Shown here piece after piece: positions 49,231 through 59,155 of a stretch of 64,000 bases of DNA (its first letter is position 1; each line of letters opens with the position of its first letter). The notes beneath the pieces were generated by a model. The model made no database searches, was not told where the DNA came from, and saw only the letters and a program-made list of their open reading frames with translations. The position numbers were made by a program, and so were the translations under genes. Source of the stretch: JAWPMT01 sp965227935 (GTDB lineage: Bacteria; Bacteroidota; Bacteroidia; Cytophagales; Cyclobacteriaceae); the NCBI GenBank assembly GCA_965227935.1, contig CBDDGS010000019.1, forward strand, positions 1,116,001 through 1,180,000. The letters are read 5' to 3'.

Positions 49231-50343
49231 ATGATCAGAATCCTAAGTCTGGCACTATGCATCCTTCTGGGTGTTGCAGCGTTTGCTCAACCTGCCAACC
49301 TTCAAAAGAACAACAAAAGGATCTCCTATGAGAAAGTAACTGGCGGCATACAGAATCCCTGGGGAATGACCTGGCTGCCTAATGGAGATATGCTCGTCAC
49401 TGACAAAAAGGGCGAACTACGTGTGGTTCGGGAAGGGAAACTAGTGAAGGAAAAGGTCGAGGGGCTTCCAGATATTTATGTTCGGGGTCAGGGTGGACTG
49501 ATGGACATCGAACTGCATCCCGACTTTGAAAATAACCGATGGATCTACCTGTCTTACTCCAGTGGCCCTGGTGGTAGCGGAGGCGGGAATACGACCATCG
49601 CTCGATTTACTTTCGAGAACGGTCGATTGACCCAACAAAAGATCCTGTATAAGGCCACGCCTAATACCACGAAGGGTCAGCATTTTGGCAGTCGACTGGA
49701 GTTTGATAGAGAGAGTTATTTGTATTTCTCAGTTGGCGATCGGGGCAGTCGCGATGTCAACCCTCAAAATATCTCCAGGGACAATGGAAAGATCTATCGC
49801 ATCCATGATGATGGATCGATCCCAGACGCTAACCCGTTTGTTGGTCGTGCGGGGGCGAAGGAAGCGATCTATTCGTATGGCCATCGCAACCCGCAGGGGT
49901 TAGCAATGGACCCCAATTCCGGCAAGATCTGGGAGCATGAGCATGGCCCCCAGGGTGGCGATGAGATCAACCTGATCCAGCCAGGAAAGAACTACGGGTG
50001 GCCGGTCATTAGCTACGGAATCAACTATAGTGGAACGGTATTCGCTGAAGGAACTGCCAAACCAGGAATGGAGCAGCCGGTGGCCTATTATGTTCCCAGC
50101 ATCGCCCCATGTGGGATGACCTTCGTTACCGGCGACAAGTATCCAGGATGGGAGGGAGACCTGATTCTCGGGTCTTTGAAGTTCTTGTACCTGGTCCGCG
50201 CGGATGTCGATGGGGATCAAATCGTTTCCCAGGAAAAGATCGCAGAGGGAATAGGTCGCGTGAGAAGTGTTGAGCAGGGCCCCGATGGCTATTTGTACGT
50301 CGGAATTGAGGGAAAAGGGATCTTTCGACTGACCATGGACTAG
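49231..50343 (+). CDS. Secreted PQQ-dependent aldose sugar dehydrogenase
   Basis: A 370-residue secreted six-bladed beta-propeller with a signal peptide (cleavage after FAQP or nearby). The family blocks are GGIQNPWGMTWLPNGDMLV, GQGGLMDIELHPDF, GSRLEFDRESYLYFSVGDR, YGHRNPQGLAMD and HEHGPQGGDEIN, which hold the catalytic His and the calcium/PQQ sites. It resembles the soluble YliI-type enzyme and the middle domain of the ThuA fusion at 23824. Confidence 0.9.
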   Translation: MIRILSLALCILLGVAAFAQPANLQKNNKRISYEKVTGGIQNPWGMTWLPNGDMLVTDKKGELRVVREGKLVKEKVEGLPDIYVRGQGGLMDIELHPDFENNRWIYLSYSSGPGGSGGGNTTIARFTFENGRLTQQKILYKATPNTTKGQHFGSRLEFDRESYLYFSVGDRGSRDVNPQNISRDNGKIYRIHDDGSIPDANPFVGRAGAKEAIYSYGHRNPQGLAMDPNSGKIWEHEHGPQGGDEINLIQPGKNYGWPVISYGINYSGTVFAEGTAKPGMEQPVAYYVPSIAPCGMTFVTGDKYPGWEGDLILGSLKFLYLVRADVDGDQIVSQEKIAEGIGRVRSVEQGPDGYLYVGIEGKGIFRLTMD

Positions 50344-50403
50344 TTTTAGGCCTATCCGATGCACTCTCACCGCGATTTTCTTACGAAACGGTAGGCGTTA
50401 CTT

Positions 50404-50432
50404 ACTGATTTATATCAGTTTTTATAAACTTG
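50404..50432 (+). promoter_or_regulatory. Crp/Fnr-like palindrome and promoter of the MORN-transglutaminase operon
   Basis: ACTGAT-TTAT-ATCAGT (50404-50419) contains TGAT-N4-ATCA, the core of Crp/Fnr-family sites. A -7-like box TAAACTTG lies at 50425-50432, 6 nt further on. The ATG is at 50472. The site would overlap the -33 region, which fits repression better than classical activation. Confidence 0.5.
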
Positions 50433-50471
50433 TAGAACAAGACAACTTCATTCCTTAGTGTACGGTCATAT

Positions 50472-53400
50472 ATGCTAAAGATCCTTCTGTGCTTATTTTC
50501 CACATACTCTCCGCCCCAGGACACATTGCCATTGATTGACTCCAACCAGGTGTTGGAAGTGGTTTCGGGGCTGTACGATCGGGAGGAGTATGATTCAGCA
50601 GTGGCGCTGCTGAAGGAAGTAAGCCCCTATGATAGCAACTATCTTCTTGCTCAGGAGCAACTGCTCACGGTTTTCACCGCCAATGACCAGTTAGCGGAGG
50701 CGATTGATCTGGGAGTGACATTGATAGACAGCCGTTCTGACCTTGCTGCGGACTTCTACATCGCATCGGGGAATGCCCTGCTCCAGAATGATCAAGTGGA
50801 GAAGGGATTGGCAGTCTACCGGCGAGGCCTCGAGTTTTTCCCTTACAACCACTTCCTGCTATACAATGCGGGCTACGCCCATTACAGGATGGGACAATAC
50901 TTGGAGGCCGTCGACCACTTCCAACGGGTGGCACTTATCAAACCTTTCTACTCGCGTAGTCATCAGATGCTGGGGAATATTATGTCGAGGACAAAATTTC
51001 GCACCAAAGCGGCCCTTTCCTATTTGACGTACCTCGCGCTCGAGCCCGACCAGAATTGGGCACTTGTCCGGCTCAATTCGCTGATGAATGAGTCTTTGCG
51101 CGAGGAGGGAAGTCTGACACTGGAAATAGACAATGGCTGTTTCGACCATTATGACAACCTTTTGAGGTCCAAGGCGGCTTTTGATGATCGGTACAAATCA
51201 GGCGTTGATTTTGAGGCGCCGGCGGCTCAACAGAGCGAACTGTTGATCAATAAATTGAAGTACGTAGCTGCCACGGATGACTTTTGGATGGATTTCTATG
51301 TACCCTATCTTGAAAAGATCGCCCGGAACGACCTCACCACTGACTTTGTCTATTTTATGCTGTACTCCAGTGGGAATGAGGGAGTCACTGATTGGATTGA
51401 CAAGCACGAGAAAGAGCAAGATGCATGGATTGACATCACCAATGACCTGCTCACTGATAACAAATTGGTCAATAAGCGAACCCTGCTGGATAGCACACGG
51501 CAATTTTCACATTGGTTTTTCTCCGGTGGAGAAGTGCAGGCGATTGGCCTGGAAAATGCCGATGGAGAAAACATCGGTCCCTATGAGTTTTACCACGAGA
51601 ATGGTCGACTTCAGGCAAGGGGATGGTACAATGAAGTGGGTCAGGTCATAGGTTGGTGGGAGTACTATTCGGACAAAGGCATACTTCAAAGCCGCCGCCA
51701 TTACAACGACAACGGCGAGCTGTCGGGACAGGCTTTGTATTACGACGAAAAAGGGAATCTTCGCAGCGAGGGTACCTACAGGGACGGGAAGATACAGGGT
51801 GCGTACAACTGGTACCATGCCTGCGGTCCAATTTCCGAAGCCTATCCTTATGAAGATGGCGAGGAGCGTGGTGAGGGGAAGATTTTCTTCAAAACCGGGG
51901 AGGTCAAGACTGTGTACCAGCTGAGTGACGGTGACCTTGTGGGGGAGTACGTCAATTACTTCAAGACCGGCGCCGTCGAGGAACGCACTACCTATGAGGG
52001 AGATCAGAAAGAGGGACCGTATTCCCGGTATTATGCTGATGGAACGCTGCGGGAGAAAGGCCAGTATGCGGCGGATCTCGCGACGGGTGACTGGGAGTTT
52101 TATTATCCAAACGGGGAAGTAAGAAGCCGCGGAGAATTTGCGGAGGACCACAGTGCTGGTGAGTGGCAATACTTCTACAGCAACAAGCAACCAATGCGCA
52201 CCGAATTGTACGATGAGGAGGGTGAGCTCCACGGCCTGACGGTTTGGTACGATAGAGACGGCGTCAAGCATTCAGAACGGAATTTCGATGGAGGGATGCT
52301 CGTGGGCTATAAGTTCTTTGACAAAGCTGGAAATGTCCTTTCGGAAGCATCGGACCCTAATGGAAATATGCCCTATATATCCTACTATGCTTCTGGGGAA
52401 AAATTGACTGAGACGAATCTCATTGCCGGATTGATGAGTGGAGCCGGTGTTTCCTACCATCGCAATGGCAAGGTCTATCAGGAAGGGACGATGAAGAACG
52501 ATTATTGGCACGGAGTGCTAAAACAATACACAGATCAGGGCTTTCTCGAGCTCTCGGCGACCTATGATGAGGGCGATATGGACGGATATTATCGCCGCTT
52601 CCATCCGAATGGCCAGGTATCCAGGGAGGGCTGGGCCATCAATAACAATATCGAGCAGCAATGGCGTGAATACTATGTGGACGGGTCACTGAAAGAATCT
52701 GGTTACTATTTCGATGCCGTATTGCAGGGGCCCTACAGCTACTATTCTCCGGAGGGCTACTTGATGAGGACAGACGTCTATGAGGATGGCGTGGTAGTCA
52801 TTGTTCAGGTATTTGATTCACTTGGTGAAAAATACTCCGAGGTAGATCTGCCCAAAGGGTCAGGTAAGTTGGAGCTTCCATATACTTCCGGCAAGTCACG
52901 ATACAGTGTGTCACGGCAGTGCGGCGATGACGTAACCGATGCGACCTTTTACTATCGAACCGGGGAGAAACAGTCGGTTTACGAGGTGGAGAATGGTGAG
53001 TCGAAGCGATTTGTTAGTTACGCCAGGAACGGCGCTGTGCTGATAGAAGGTCAATACCTCAATGGCAATCGTTTTGGTGAATGGAAGTACTATTTTGAGG
53101 GTGGTGGCCTGGAAGCCGAGTACGCTTACGATGTCGAAGGTCAACTGCAGGGAGATGTGAAGTTCTATTACGAGAACGGCCAACTCGAGTCAGTTTGTGA
53201 GTACCGCGACGGTAAGAAAGATGGGAAGTGCCAATTCTATGATACAACGGGACAGTTGCAGATACAGAAGCACTACGAATACAATCGGGGCGTGGTGAGC
53301 TATCAGTATGAGGCAGCCCCTGGCCAACTGTCCGAACCGGTGCTCATTCCCAGGCAAGGAGAGCTGAAGGTAGAAGGGTTTTTTGCCAATGGGAAGCCAT

Positions 53401-53723
53401 CTACGATTCAACGGTACAAGGATGGCGTATACCATGGGGAGATTGTCCATTATTATGCTGAGGGCCCCGTACACGAGCAATATCAATACAATCAGGGTAT
53501 GCTTGAGCGGGCCACGGTATATTACAAGGATGGAACTTTGCAGTCTTCCACCGAATATCTCTATGATCAGAAGCATGGCCAGGAGAAGAAGTACTACCCT
53601 TCTGGGGTCTTGAAGGAAGAAATTGAATGGTTTGACGACGAGAAAAACGGGTGGCATCGACGATATCGTGCCGATGGATCGTTAGTTTCAGAGGAATATT
53701 ATTGGAATGGCAAGGGTTATTAA
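50472..53723 (+). CDS. Giant TPR and MORN-repeat (YwqK-like) protein
   Basis: A 1083-residue protein. The N-terminal 200 residues contain TPR-like helices (AVYRRGLEFFPYNHFLLYNA, YRMGQYLEAVDHFQRVALI); from about residue 365 to the end it is nearly all MORN-type repeats of about 23 residues (GPYEFYHENGRLQARGWY, GKIQGAYNWYHACG, GEWQYFYSNKQP, GEWKYYFEGGG), roughly 25 units. These are the repeats of YwqK-family proteins. A weak hydrophobic N-terminus may act as a signal. Its end overlaps the start of the transglutaminase gene by 17 bp. Confidence 0.8.
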   Translation: MLKILLCLFSTYSPPQDTLPLIDSNQVLEVVSGLYDREEYDSAVALLKEVSPYDSNYLLAQEQLLTVFTANDQLAEAIDLGVTLIDSRSDLAADFYIASGNALLQNDQVEKGLAVYRRGLEFFPYNHFLLYNAGYAHYRMGQYLEAVDHFQRVALIKPFYSRSHQMLGNIMSRTKFRTKAALSYLTYLALEPDQNWALVRLNSLMNESLREEGSLTLEIDNGCFDHYDNLLRSKAAFDDRYKSGVDFEAPAAQQSELLINKLKYVAATDDFWMDFYVPYLEKIARNDLTTDFVYFMLYSSGNEGVTDWIDKHEKEQDAWIDITNDLLTDNKLVNKRTLLDSTRQFSHWFFSGGEVQAIGLENADGENIGPYEFYHENGRLQARGWYNEVGQVIGWWEYYSDKGILQSRRHYNDNGELSGQALYYDEKGNLRSEGTYRDGKIQGAYNWYHACGPISEAYPYEDGEERGEGKIFFKTGEVKTVYQLSDGDLVGEYVNYFKTGAVEERTTYEGDQKEGPYSRYYADGTLREKGQYAADLATGDWEFYYPNGEVRSRGEFAEDHSAGEWQYFYSNKQPMRTELYDEEGELHGLTVWYDRDGVKHSERNFDGGMLVGYKFFDKAGNVLSEASDPNGNMPYISYYASGEKLTETNLIAGLMSGAGVSYHRNGKVYQEGTMKNDYWHGVLKQYTDQGFLELSATYDEGDMDGYYRRFHPNGQVSREGWAINNNIEQQWREYYVDGSLKESGYYFDAVLQGPYSYYSPEGYLMRTDVYEDGVVVIVQVFDSLGEKYSEVDLPKGSGKLELPYTSGKSRYSVSRQCGDDVTDATFYYRTGEKQSVYEVENGESKRFVSYARNGAVLIEGQYLNGNRFGEWKYYFEGGGLEAEYAYDVEGQLQGDVKFYYENGQLESVCEYRDGKKDGKCQFYDTTGQLQIQKHYEYNRGVVSYQYEAAPGQLSEPVLIPRQGELKVEGFFANGKPSTIQRYKDGVYHGEIVHYYAEGPVHEQYQYNQGMLERATVYYKDGTLQSSTEYLYDQKHGQEKKYYPSGVLKEEIEWFDDEKNGWHRRYRADGSLVSEEYYWNGKGY

Positions 53724-55656
53724 TTGGAGGAAGTGTATCGGGCTGATCATGGGCTGGCTGATCTGTGCCCCCTTGGTGGTGGCCTCGTCGGCCGTGACCC
53801 CTGAGGAGGAACTCGCCAGATACCGAGCGGCGTATCCTGAAGAAAGTGCAGTCATCACGGACTATTGGCGTGAGGTGCGCATGGAGATTGTCGGAGACTC
53901 GCTGCAGATCCTCGTAGAGCAATATGAAGAGCGTCTTATTCTGGACCAGGTCGGTGGCTGGGGTAAGGATAGGGTCTACAGTAGTTCATTTCGTGCTGTG
54001 GAAGACTTGAAGGCCTACACGCTGGTCCCATCAAAGAAGAAGTATAAGCAGGTGGATGTCACGGACTTCAAGCGATCATTTGACCGGGATACCTACGTGT
54101 TTTATGATGATACCGAGATCATCTCCTACAACTTTCCAGAGGTAAACGTCGGTTGTAAGGTAGTTACGCGGCATACGTGGAAGGTGACCGATCCTCATCT
54201 GCTGGGACAGTTCTTTTTTCAGTCCTATGTGCCAGTGGCCAAGGCGCGTTTCACAGTTGTAGTGCCGGAAGGCGTTGAGATACAAGAAGGTATGTATGGA
54301 CCTGCAGCTAGTGAGATGATCCAATTCCAACAATCGAGTCGTGATGGGCAGCGTGTCTACGAATTCAGGGCAGAGTCACTTCCGGCGATAGAGTACGAGG
54401 AGGACAACCCATCTTTCAATTACCTAAGTCCATCGGCGTACGTTCTTGTTGCCTCTTATGAGCGTTCAGGCGGTGAAAGGATTCCTGTGCTCTCTTCCCT
54501 GGACGATCTGTACGCATGGTACAGAAGCTTTCTGAACAACGTTGACCCAGACGAGTCGCTCAAGGAATTGACCCGAGAAATTGTCAATGAAGATGATACC
54601 GAAATAGAGAAGATCCGCAAGATCTTTTATTGGGTACAGCAAAATGTCAAATACATCGCTTTTGAGCAGGGAATGCGGGGGTTTATACCTAATCCCCCTG
54701 GGGATGTTCTGGACAAACGGTACGGCGATTGCAAGGACATGTCCTGCCTGCTGGTGGGACTGTTGAACACAGAAGGTATTCCGGCGAAATTTACCTGGAT
54801 CGGGTCGCGCGATCTCCCTTACCGATACACGGAGATGGCCAGTCCTCTTGTCGACAATCACATGATTGCGACGGTCGATATGGGAGATAGCACGCTCTTT
54901 CTGGATGCGACAGGGAGTTATTCCCCGTTAGGGTTTCCTACAAGCATGATCCAGGGCAAAGAGAGCCTTGTCGGTGACGGAGATCACTTTGTCATCAAAG
55001 AGGTGCCTGTGTTGCGCAAGGAGCGCAGTGTGATTAGTGATACGGTCTTCGCCCGACTGTCTGAGGGTACCCTTGAAGGTACTGGGAGCATCCATTTTAG
55101 TGGCTTTACCCGCGTGGATAAGGCCCATCGGCTCATTCGTCGTACAGAGAATGGAGAGCAAAAATTCATGGAGCAACTCCTGACCAAGGGTAACAATAAG
55201 TTCTTCCTGAAAGACTACAAGTTGTCGGCCATCGAAGACCTGGACAAGCCCATCAGCATCGCTTATGAGTTTAAGGTGGAAGACTACTACCGGGAGATCG
55301 GGGACGAGATATACCTCAATCTGTTGCTCGACAAGAGCCTCGTGAACGGCACGATCGAAGACCGCACCACGCCGATGGAAAATGACTACAAGTTCATTCA
55401 CCGATCGGTGACCGTGCTGGACCTCCCGGAGGATGTGATGCTGTCGTACCAACCCGATAATCAATCGTGGTCCAGTGATGATTTTAGTTTCAGTGTTGTC
55501 TACCGGCTCGATGGTCGGCGGCTATTCGTCACCAAGACGTATGATCTCGACTTCCTTCTGCTTGCGCCCGAGCGATTCGATCGCTGGAATGAAGGGATCA
55601 AGGCCTACTCGAAAGCGACGCGAAATTCTGTGGTTCTCAAGAAGACGGGGGAATGA
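53707..55656 (+). CDS. Exported DUF3857 / transglutaminase-like protein with intact triad
   Basis: A 649-residue exported protein (signal segment at about 10-28). It has an N-terminal DUF3857 beta region (about 45-260), a transglutaminase core at about 290-405 with Cys342 in RYGDCKDMSCLLVGLL, His385 in VDNHMIATV and Asp400 in LFLDATG, and a C-terminal beta-rich domain. The enzyme could cleave or cross-link protein amides in the periplasm. It overlaps the next gene by 4 bp (ATGA). Confidence 0.85.
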   Translation: MARVINWRKCIGLIMGWLICAPLVVASSAVTPEEELARYRAAYPEESAVITDYWREVRMEIVGDSLQILVEQYEERLILDQVGGWGKDRVYSSSFRAVEDLKAYTLVPSKKKYKQVDVTDFKRSFDRDTYVFYDDTEIISYNFPEVNVGCKVVTRHTWKVTDPHLLGQFFFQSYVPVAKARFTVVVPEGVEIQEGMYGPAASEMIQFQQSSRDGQRVYEFRAESLPAIEYEEDNPSFNYLSPSAYVLVASYERSGGERIPVLSSLDDLYAWYRSFLNNVDPDESLKELTREIVNEDDTEIEKIRKIFYWVQQNVKYIAFEQGMRGFIPNPPGDVLDKRYGDCKDMSCLLVGLLNTEGIPAKFTWIGSRDLPYRYTEMASPLVDNHMIATVDMGDSTLFLDATGSYSPLGFPTSMIQGKESLVGDGDHFVIKEVPVLRKERSVISDTVFARLSEGTLEGTGSIHFSGFTRVDKAHRLIRRTENGEQKFMEQLLTKGNNKFFLKDYKLSAIEDLDKPISIAYEFKVEDYYREIGDEIYLNLLLDKSLVNGTIEDRTTPMENDYKFIHRSVTVLDLPEDVMLSYQPDNQSWSSDDFSFSVVYRLDGRRLFVTKTYDLDFLLLAPERFDRWNEGIKAYSKATRNSVVLKKTGE

Positions 55657-57599
55657 AATATCTAAAACCGGTATTAAGCCTTCTCTGCATGCTCCAGCTG
55701 GCAGTTACAATGGCCCAGACCAACTGGGTGGAGGACCGGACCAACTACCAGCTATCGGAAGAGGAATTGGCATTACCTCTGTACTACTTGTATCGTGGCA
55801 TTACTTATGACTACCAATACAATGACGAAGGCAATCTCATTTGTGATATTGGTCATCATGTGATCCTTCGGGCCGCGAATGACAACGCTCTGGAAAGCAC
55901 CAACAAGATTTACATCCCTACGGGAAATGTTATCGACATCTTCGACGTTCGGGCGCGTACTATCAGTCCCTCAGGCAAGGTCCTGGAACTCGATCAGGAG
56001 AACATCAAAGAGGTGAAGGATGAGGAGGAATCAGGTGGCTACAGAATATTCGCTGTAGAGGGCGCAGAGGTAGGAGGTGAGATCGAGTATACCTACACTA
56101 TGAGAACCTATGGTTCGACCTTTGTTTGGCAATTGCTGCAATACGAGGCGCCGATGAAGCAACTTGACTTCACGCTTTCTTGCCCGGAAAACCTGGAGTA
56201 TGAGTTTCTGATCGTCAACGACACCGCACAAGTTGTGCAGCGGGATACAGTCGATTCAAAGAACGTATACGGTGTCAGCCTCCAGGACGTCCCGGGATAC
56301 AAAGCCGAGAGCTTTGCTGGTGATGATGCCAATAAGATCAGGGTTGAGGGCAAGCTTGCCTACAATAGCTATTCTGGGGGGAGACGGCTCAATACGTTTG
56401 CCGATGCCGGCCGCAAGATCTACGAAAGTGCCCATGAATTGACAAAGGACGAGTCACGTGCGCTGACGGACTTTCTCAAGGAGAACCGCCCCAAGGATGA
56501 TTTGGACGCGATTTCGAAACTCCGACATTATGAGCATGTTGTAAAGTCGCAATTCTATGAGGAGGAGTATGCACCCGATGACCTTTCTTACTTGATCACC
56601 AATCGGCTGGCGCACCGGAGGGCCTTTCTTAAGTTGTTTGTCTCGATTTTGGAGGACCTGGAAATCGACTACGAAATTGTGATCACCATTGATCGATCAG
56701 AGGCCCAGTTCAATCCGGATTTTGACAATTGGAAGTACCTGGATGAGTTCCTAATTTATCTGCCCACCCAAGACACTTTTTTTGCTCCGCACCACATGAC
56801 CAACAGGTACGGGTCTGTTCCTCCGCAGCTCACCGCCCAAAAAGGACTGTTCGTGGGTGCGCAATTGATTACTGATTTCTCTTATCCGGTTTCGAGGATC
56901 GATTACATACCTGCCGCGACCTATGAGTCGAACATGAGCAATCAGGAGATCACGGTGACCTTCGACGAAGATATGGCTACCAACGAGGTGGAGGCCCGAT
57001 TGACATCCACCGGCAGTGAATCTGAAATGCTTAAGACAGCGCTTTTGTGGATGACAGCAGAGCAGCGCGACGAGATGATCAATGAGCGTGTCCGATACAT
57101 CGCACCCGATGCCGAAATACATGAAGTGACCATTGAGGAGGAGAATACGTCTTTCGAGCAGTGGAACGAGCCCCTGGTTTTTGTCTCCAAACTCTCAACC
57201 AGCGCCTATTTGGAGCAGGCGGGCCCCTCACTGCTGTTCAACCTTGGGGCGGTCATTGGTATACAGTCGGAACTCTATCAAGAGGATGAGCGACAGTTTG
57301 ATGTGTACAATGTCTATAACCGCGGCTACGACCGAAAGATCACCGTCGAATTGCCGCCGGGTTACGAAGCGCAGAACCTGGACGACATAAGGATCACAAA
57401 AGAAGTGTATGATGACGATCAGGTAGTCTATGCCTTTCGCTCTGACTATGAGCTAAGTGGCAACCGACTGGAAGTCACCATCGAGGAGTACTACAATAGC
57501 ATCTTTTTCCCAAAGGAGCGTTTCGAGGAGTTTAGGCAAGTGATCAATGCTGCTGCCGATTGGAACAAGGTCACGCTGGTCTTGCGTCCCAATGGTTGA
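55653..57599 (+). CDS. DUF3857 paralogue with degenerate transglutaminase domain
   Basis: A 648-residue exported protein (signal peptide to about TMAQ) with the same overall plan as its neighbour, a paralogue of nearly equal length. The segment lined up with the transglutaminase Cys reads LITNRLAHRRAFLKLFVSIL and contains no Cys; the region beyond has FAPHHMTNRYG but no clear Asp partner. It is probably a non-catalytic partner or scaffold for the active paralogue. Coupled by ATGA. Confidence 0.8.
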   Translation: MKYLKPVLSLLCMLQLAVTMAQTNWVEDRTNYQLSEEELALPLYYLYRGITYDYQYNDEGNLICDIGHHVILRAANDNALESTNKIYIPTGNVIDIFDVRARTISPSGKVLELDQENIKEVKDEEESGGYRIFAVEGAEVGGEIEYTYTMRTYGSTFVWQLLQYEAPMKQLDFTLSCPENLEYEFLIVNDTAQVVQRDTVDSKNVYGVSLQDVPGYKAESFAGDDANKIRVEGKLAYNSYSGGRRLNTFADAGRKIYESAHELTKDESRALTDFLKENRPKDDLDAISKLRHYEHVVKSQFYEEEYAPDDLSYLITNRLAHRRAFLKLFVSILEDLEIDYEIVITIDRSEAQFNPDFDNWKYLDEFLIYLPTQDTFFAPHHMTNRYGSVPPQLTAQKGLFVGAQLITDFSYPVSRIDYIPAATYESNMSNQEITVTFDEDMATNEVEARLTSTGSESEMLKTALLWMTAEQRDEMINERVRYIAPDAEIHEVTIEEENTSFEQWNEPLVFVSKLSTSAYLEQAGPSLLFNLGAVIGIQSELYQEDERQFDVYNVYNRGYDRKITVELPPGYEAQNLDDIRITKEVYDDDQVVYAFRSDYELSGNRLEVTIEEYYNSIFFPKERFEEFRQVINAAADWNKVTLVLRPNG

Positions 57600-57618
57600 T
57601 CTCAGGCGCGGGCCGATG

Positions 57619-58125
57619 TCAGAACAGAGAGCCGGTCTTTGGCAAGCTCTGCTTTTTCAAATGCTTTAAATACAGCTGGGCGCAGGCATGCGCGTCACTG
57701 TAGGCATCATGATGCTTCAAAGGGATCTTGTATTTCCTACTTAGATAGGAAAGCCCCCGACCATAGATCCGGCGTGTGCAGCGCTCTTCGAAATGTGGCT
57801 GTATTTCGTCATAGTACGCCAGCGTAGATCGCAGGCAGTTGACATCAAAACCCGAGTTGTGAGCTACCACTACCTGGTCCTCAATCCATAGTTTCATGTC
57901 CTGCCAGATGTAGTCAAAGGTGGGGGCGTTCAGTGTGTCGGCGGGTAGAATGCCATGAATTTCGATGTTCTTGTAGTGATATCGGTTCTTGGGAGGTTGC
58001 ACCAACTCGTTCATGGTCTCCACGATTTCGCCATTTTCAACCCTGATGAGGCCTACCTGACAGATACTGTTGGGGTTGTAGTCCGCCGTTTCAAAATCGA
58101 TCGCTGTGAAGTCTTCTAAACGCAT
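57619..58125 (-). CDS. DnaQ-like 3'-5' exonuclease (DEDDh)
   Basis: A 168-residue exonuclease of the DNA polymerase III epsilon type. The acidic site is complete: Asp10 and Glu12 in FTAIDFETADYN, Asp in VVAHNSGFDVNCLR, and His/Asp in HHDAYSDAHACAQLYL. It has no extra domain and does not look like the replicative epsilon subunit. It converges on the DUF3857 gene. Confidence 0.9.
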   Translation of the reverse strand: MRLEDFTAIDFETADYNPNSICQVGLIRVENGEIVETMNELVQPPKNRYHYKNIEIHGILPADTLNAPTFDYIWQDMKLWIEDQVVVAHNSGFDVNCLRSTLAYYDEIQPHFEERCTRRIYGRGLSYLSRKYKIPLKHHDAYSDAHACAQLYLKHLKKQSLPKTGSLF

Positions 58126-58239
58126 GGGTAGTCATCAAAAATACTTTGCATTACTCTCAATATCCCTTTTTACTTCCGGCAATTCTCGATCGCCACGAGC
58201 GATTTTCTGCTACCTTGTCCATGTAAACCCTGGGTCCTC

Positions 58240-58929
58240 ATGAGAAAGCTCGGAATGATAGGTGGTACGTCATGGCACTCGACGATAGACTACTATCGCT
58301 ACATCAATCAGATCATCAATCAGCGGATGGATGATCGGCATATGAACCCGCCGCTTTTGCTCTATAGCCTCAATGTTGCGTTGATGAAGCGGGGGAACTG
58401 GGACGAAGTGATCGCTGCCTATCGGGACATTGCCCAAACATTGCAGGAGGCCGGAGCCGAAGCAATAATCATTTGTGCCAATACGCCCCACAAAGTGGTT
58501 CCCGATGTAGCGCCTCAGCTGTCCATACCCATCCTTCACGTCGGAGATGCCATTGGCTCAGAAGCACGCCGCCAGGAGGTCCGGAAATTGGCACTCCTGG
58601 GAACACGGCCAGTAATGGAGTTTGATTTTATCAAAGGTCACCTATCGGAGAAATGGGGCATGGAAGTGATGGTGCCTGATGATGCCGATCGCCATGAGGC
58701 GCATCGATTGATTGTTGATGAGCTTACCGCTGGTGAATTCCGGGAAGCGACGAGGAATTGGTATCTTCAGTTGATGAACAAACTACAGGCAGCAGGTGCT
58801 GAAGCCATCATTCTGGGGTGTACGGAGTTGCCCATACTGATCAAGCAGGAGGGCTTTGAACTGCCACTTCTCGACACGACTTTTTTGCATGCCAGGTATG
58901 CGACGGACTTCATTTTAGGAGAGCTGTAA
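58240..58929 (+). CDS. Aspartate/glutamate racemase-family protein
   Basis: A 229-residue cofactor-independent amino-acid racemase. The two catalytic cysteines are in AIIICANTPHKV and AIILGCTELPIL, and the start MRKLGMIGGTSWHST is typical of the aspartate racemase branch. It could supply D-aspartate or act on related acids. No partner gene is obvious nearby. Confidence 0.9.
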   Translation: MRKLGMIGGTSWHSTIDYYRYINQIINQRMDDRHMNPPLLLYSLNVALMKRGNWDEVIAAYRDIAQTLQEAGAEAIIICANTPHKVVPDVAPQLSIPILHVGDAIGSEARRQEVRKLALLGTRPVMEFDFIKGHLSEKWGMEVMVPDDADRHEAHRLIVDELTAGEFREATRNWYLQLMNKLQAAGAEAIILGCTELPILIKQEGFELPLLDTTFLHARYATDFILGEL

Positions 58930-59155
58930 GTCCTACAAAGAAGGGGTCCTCGCCACATGCAATGCAGAAAACGGCAGATATAGCACCCACCTCTGTAGTG
59001 ACGCTAAGACAATTCTGAAAGTATTGACTAAATTGGAACGCATAACGGCCCTGTGTGATGTATCATTATGAAGCTCTCATGATGGAGTGTTCCTTTTTCC
59101 GGCCCCGTTACAGCGGATAAGGACGTCATAGCGTGGACCGATACTGACTAAGCCT

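Noticed and set aside
51507..52271. Minus-strand frame of 254 codons inside the MORN gene
   Set aside because: Produced by the repetitive codon pattern of the MORN repeats on the plus strand.
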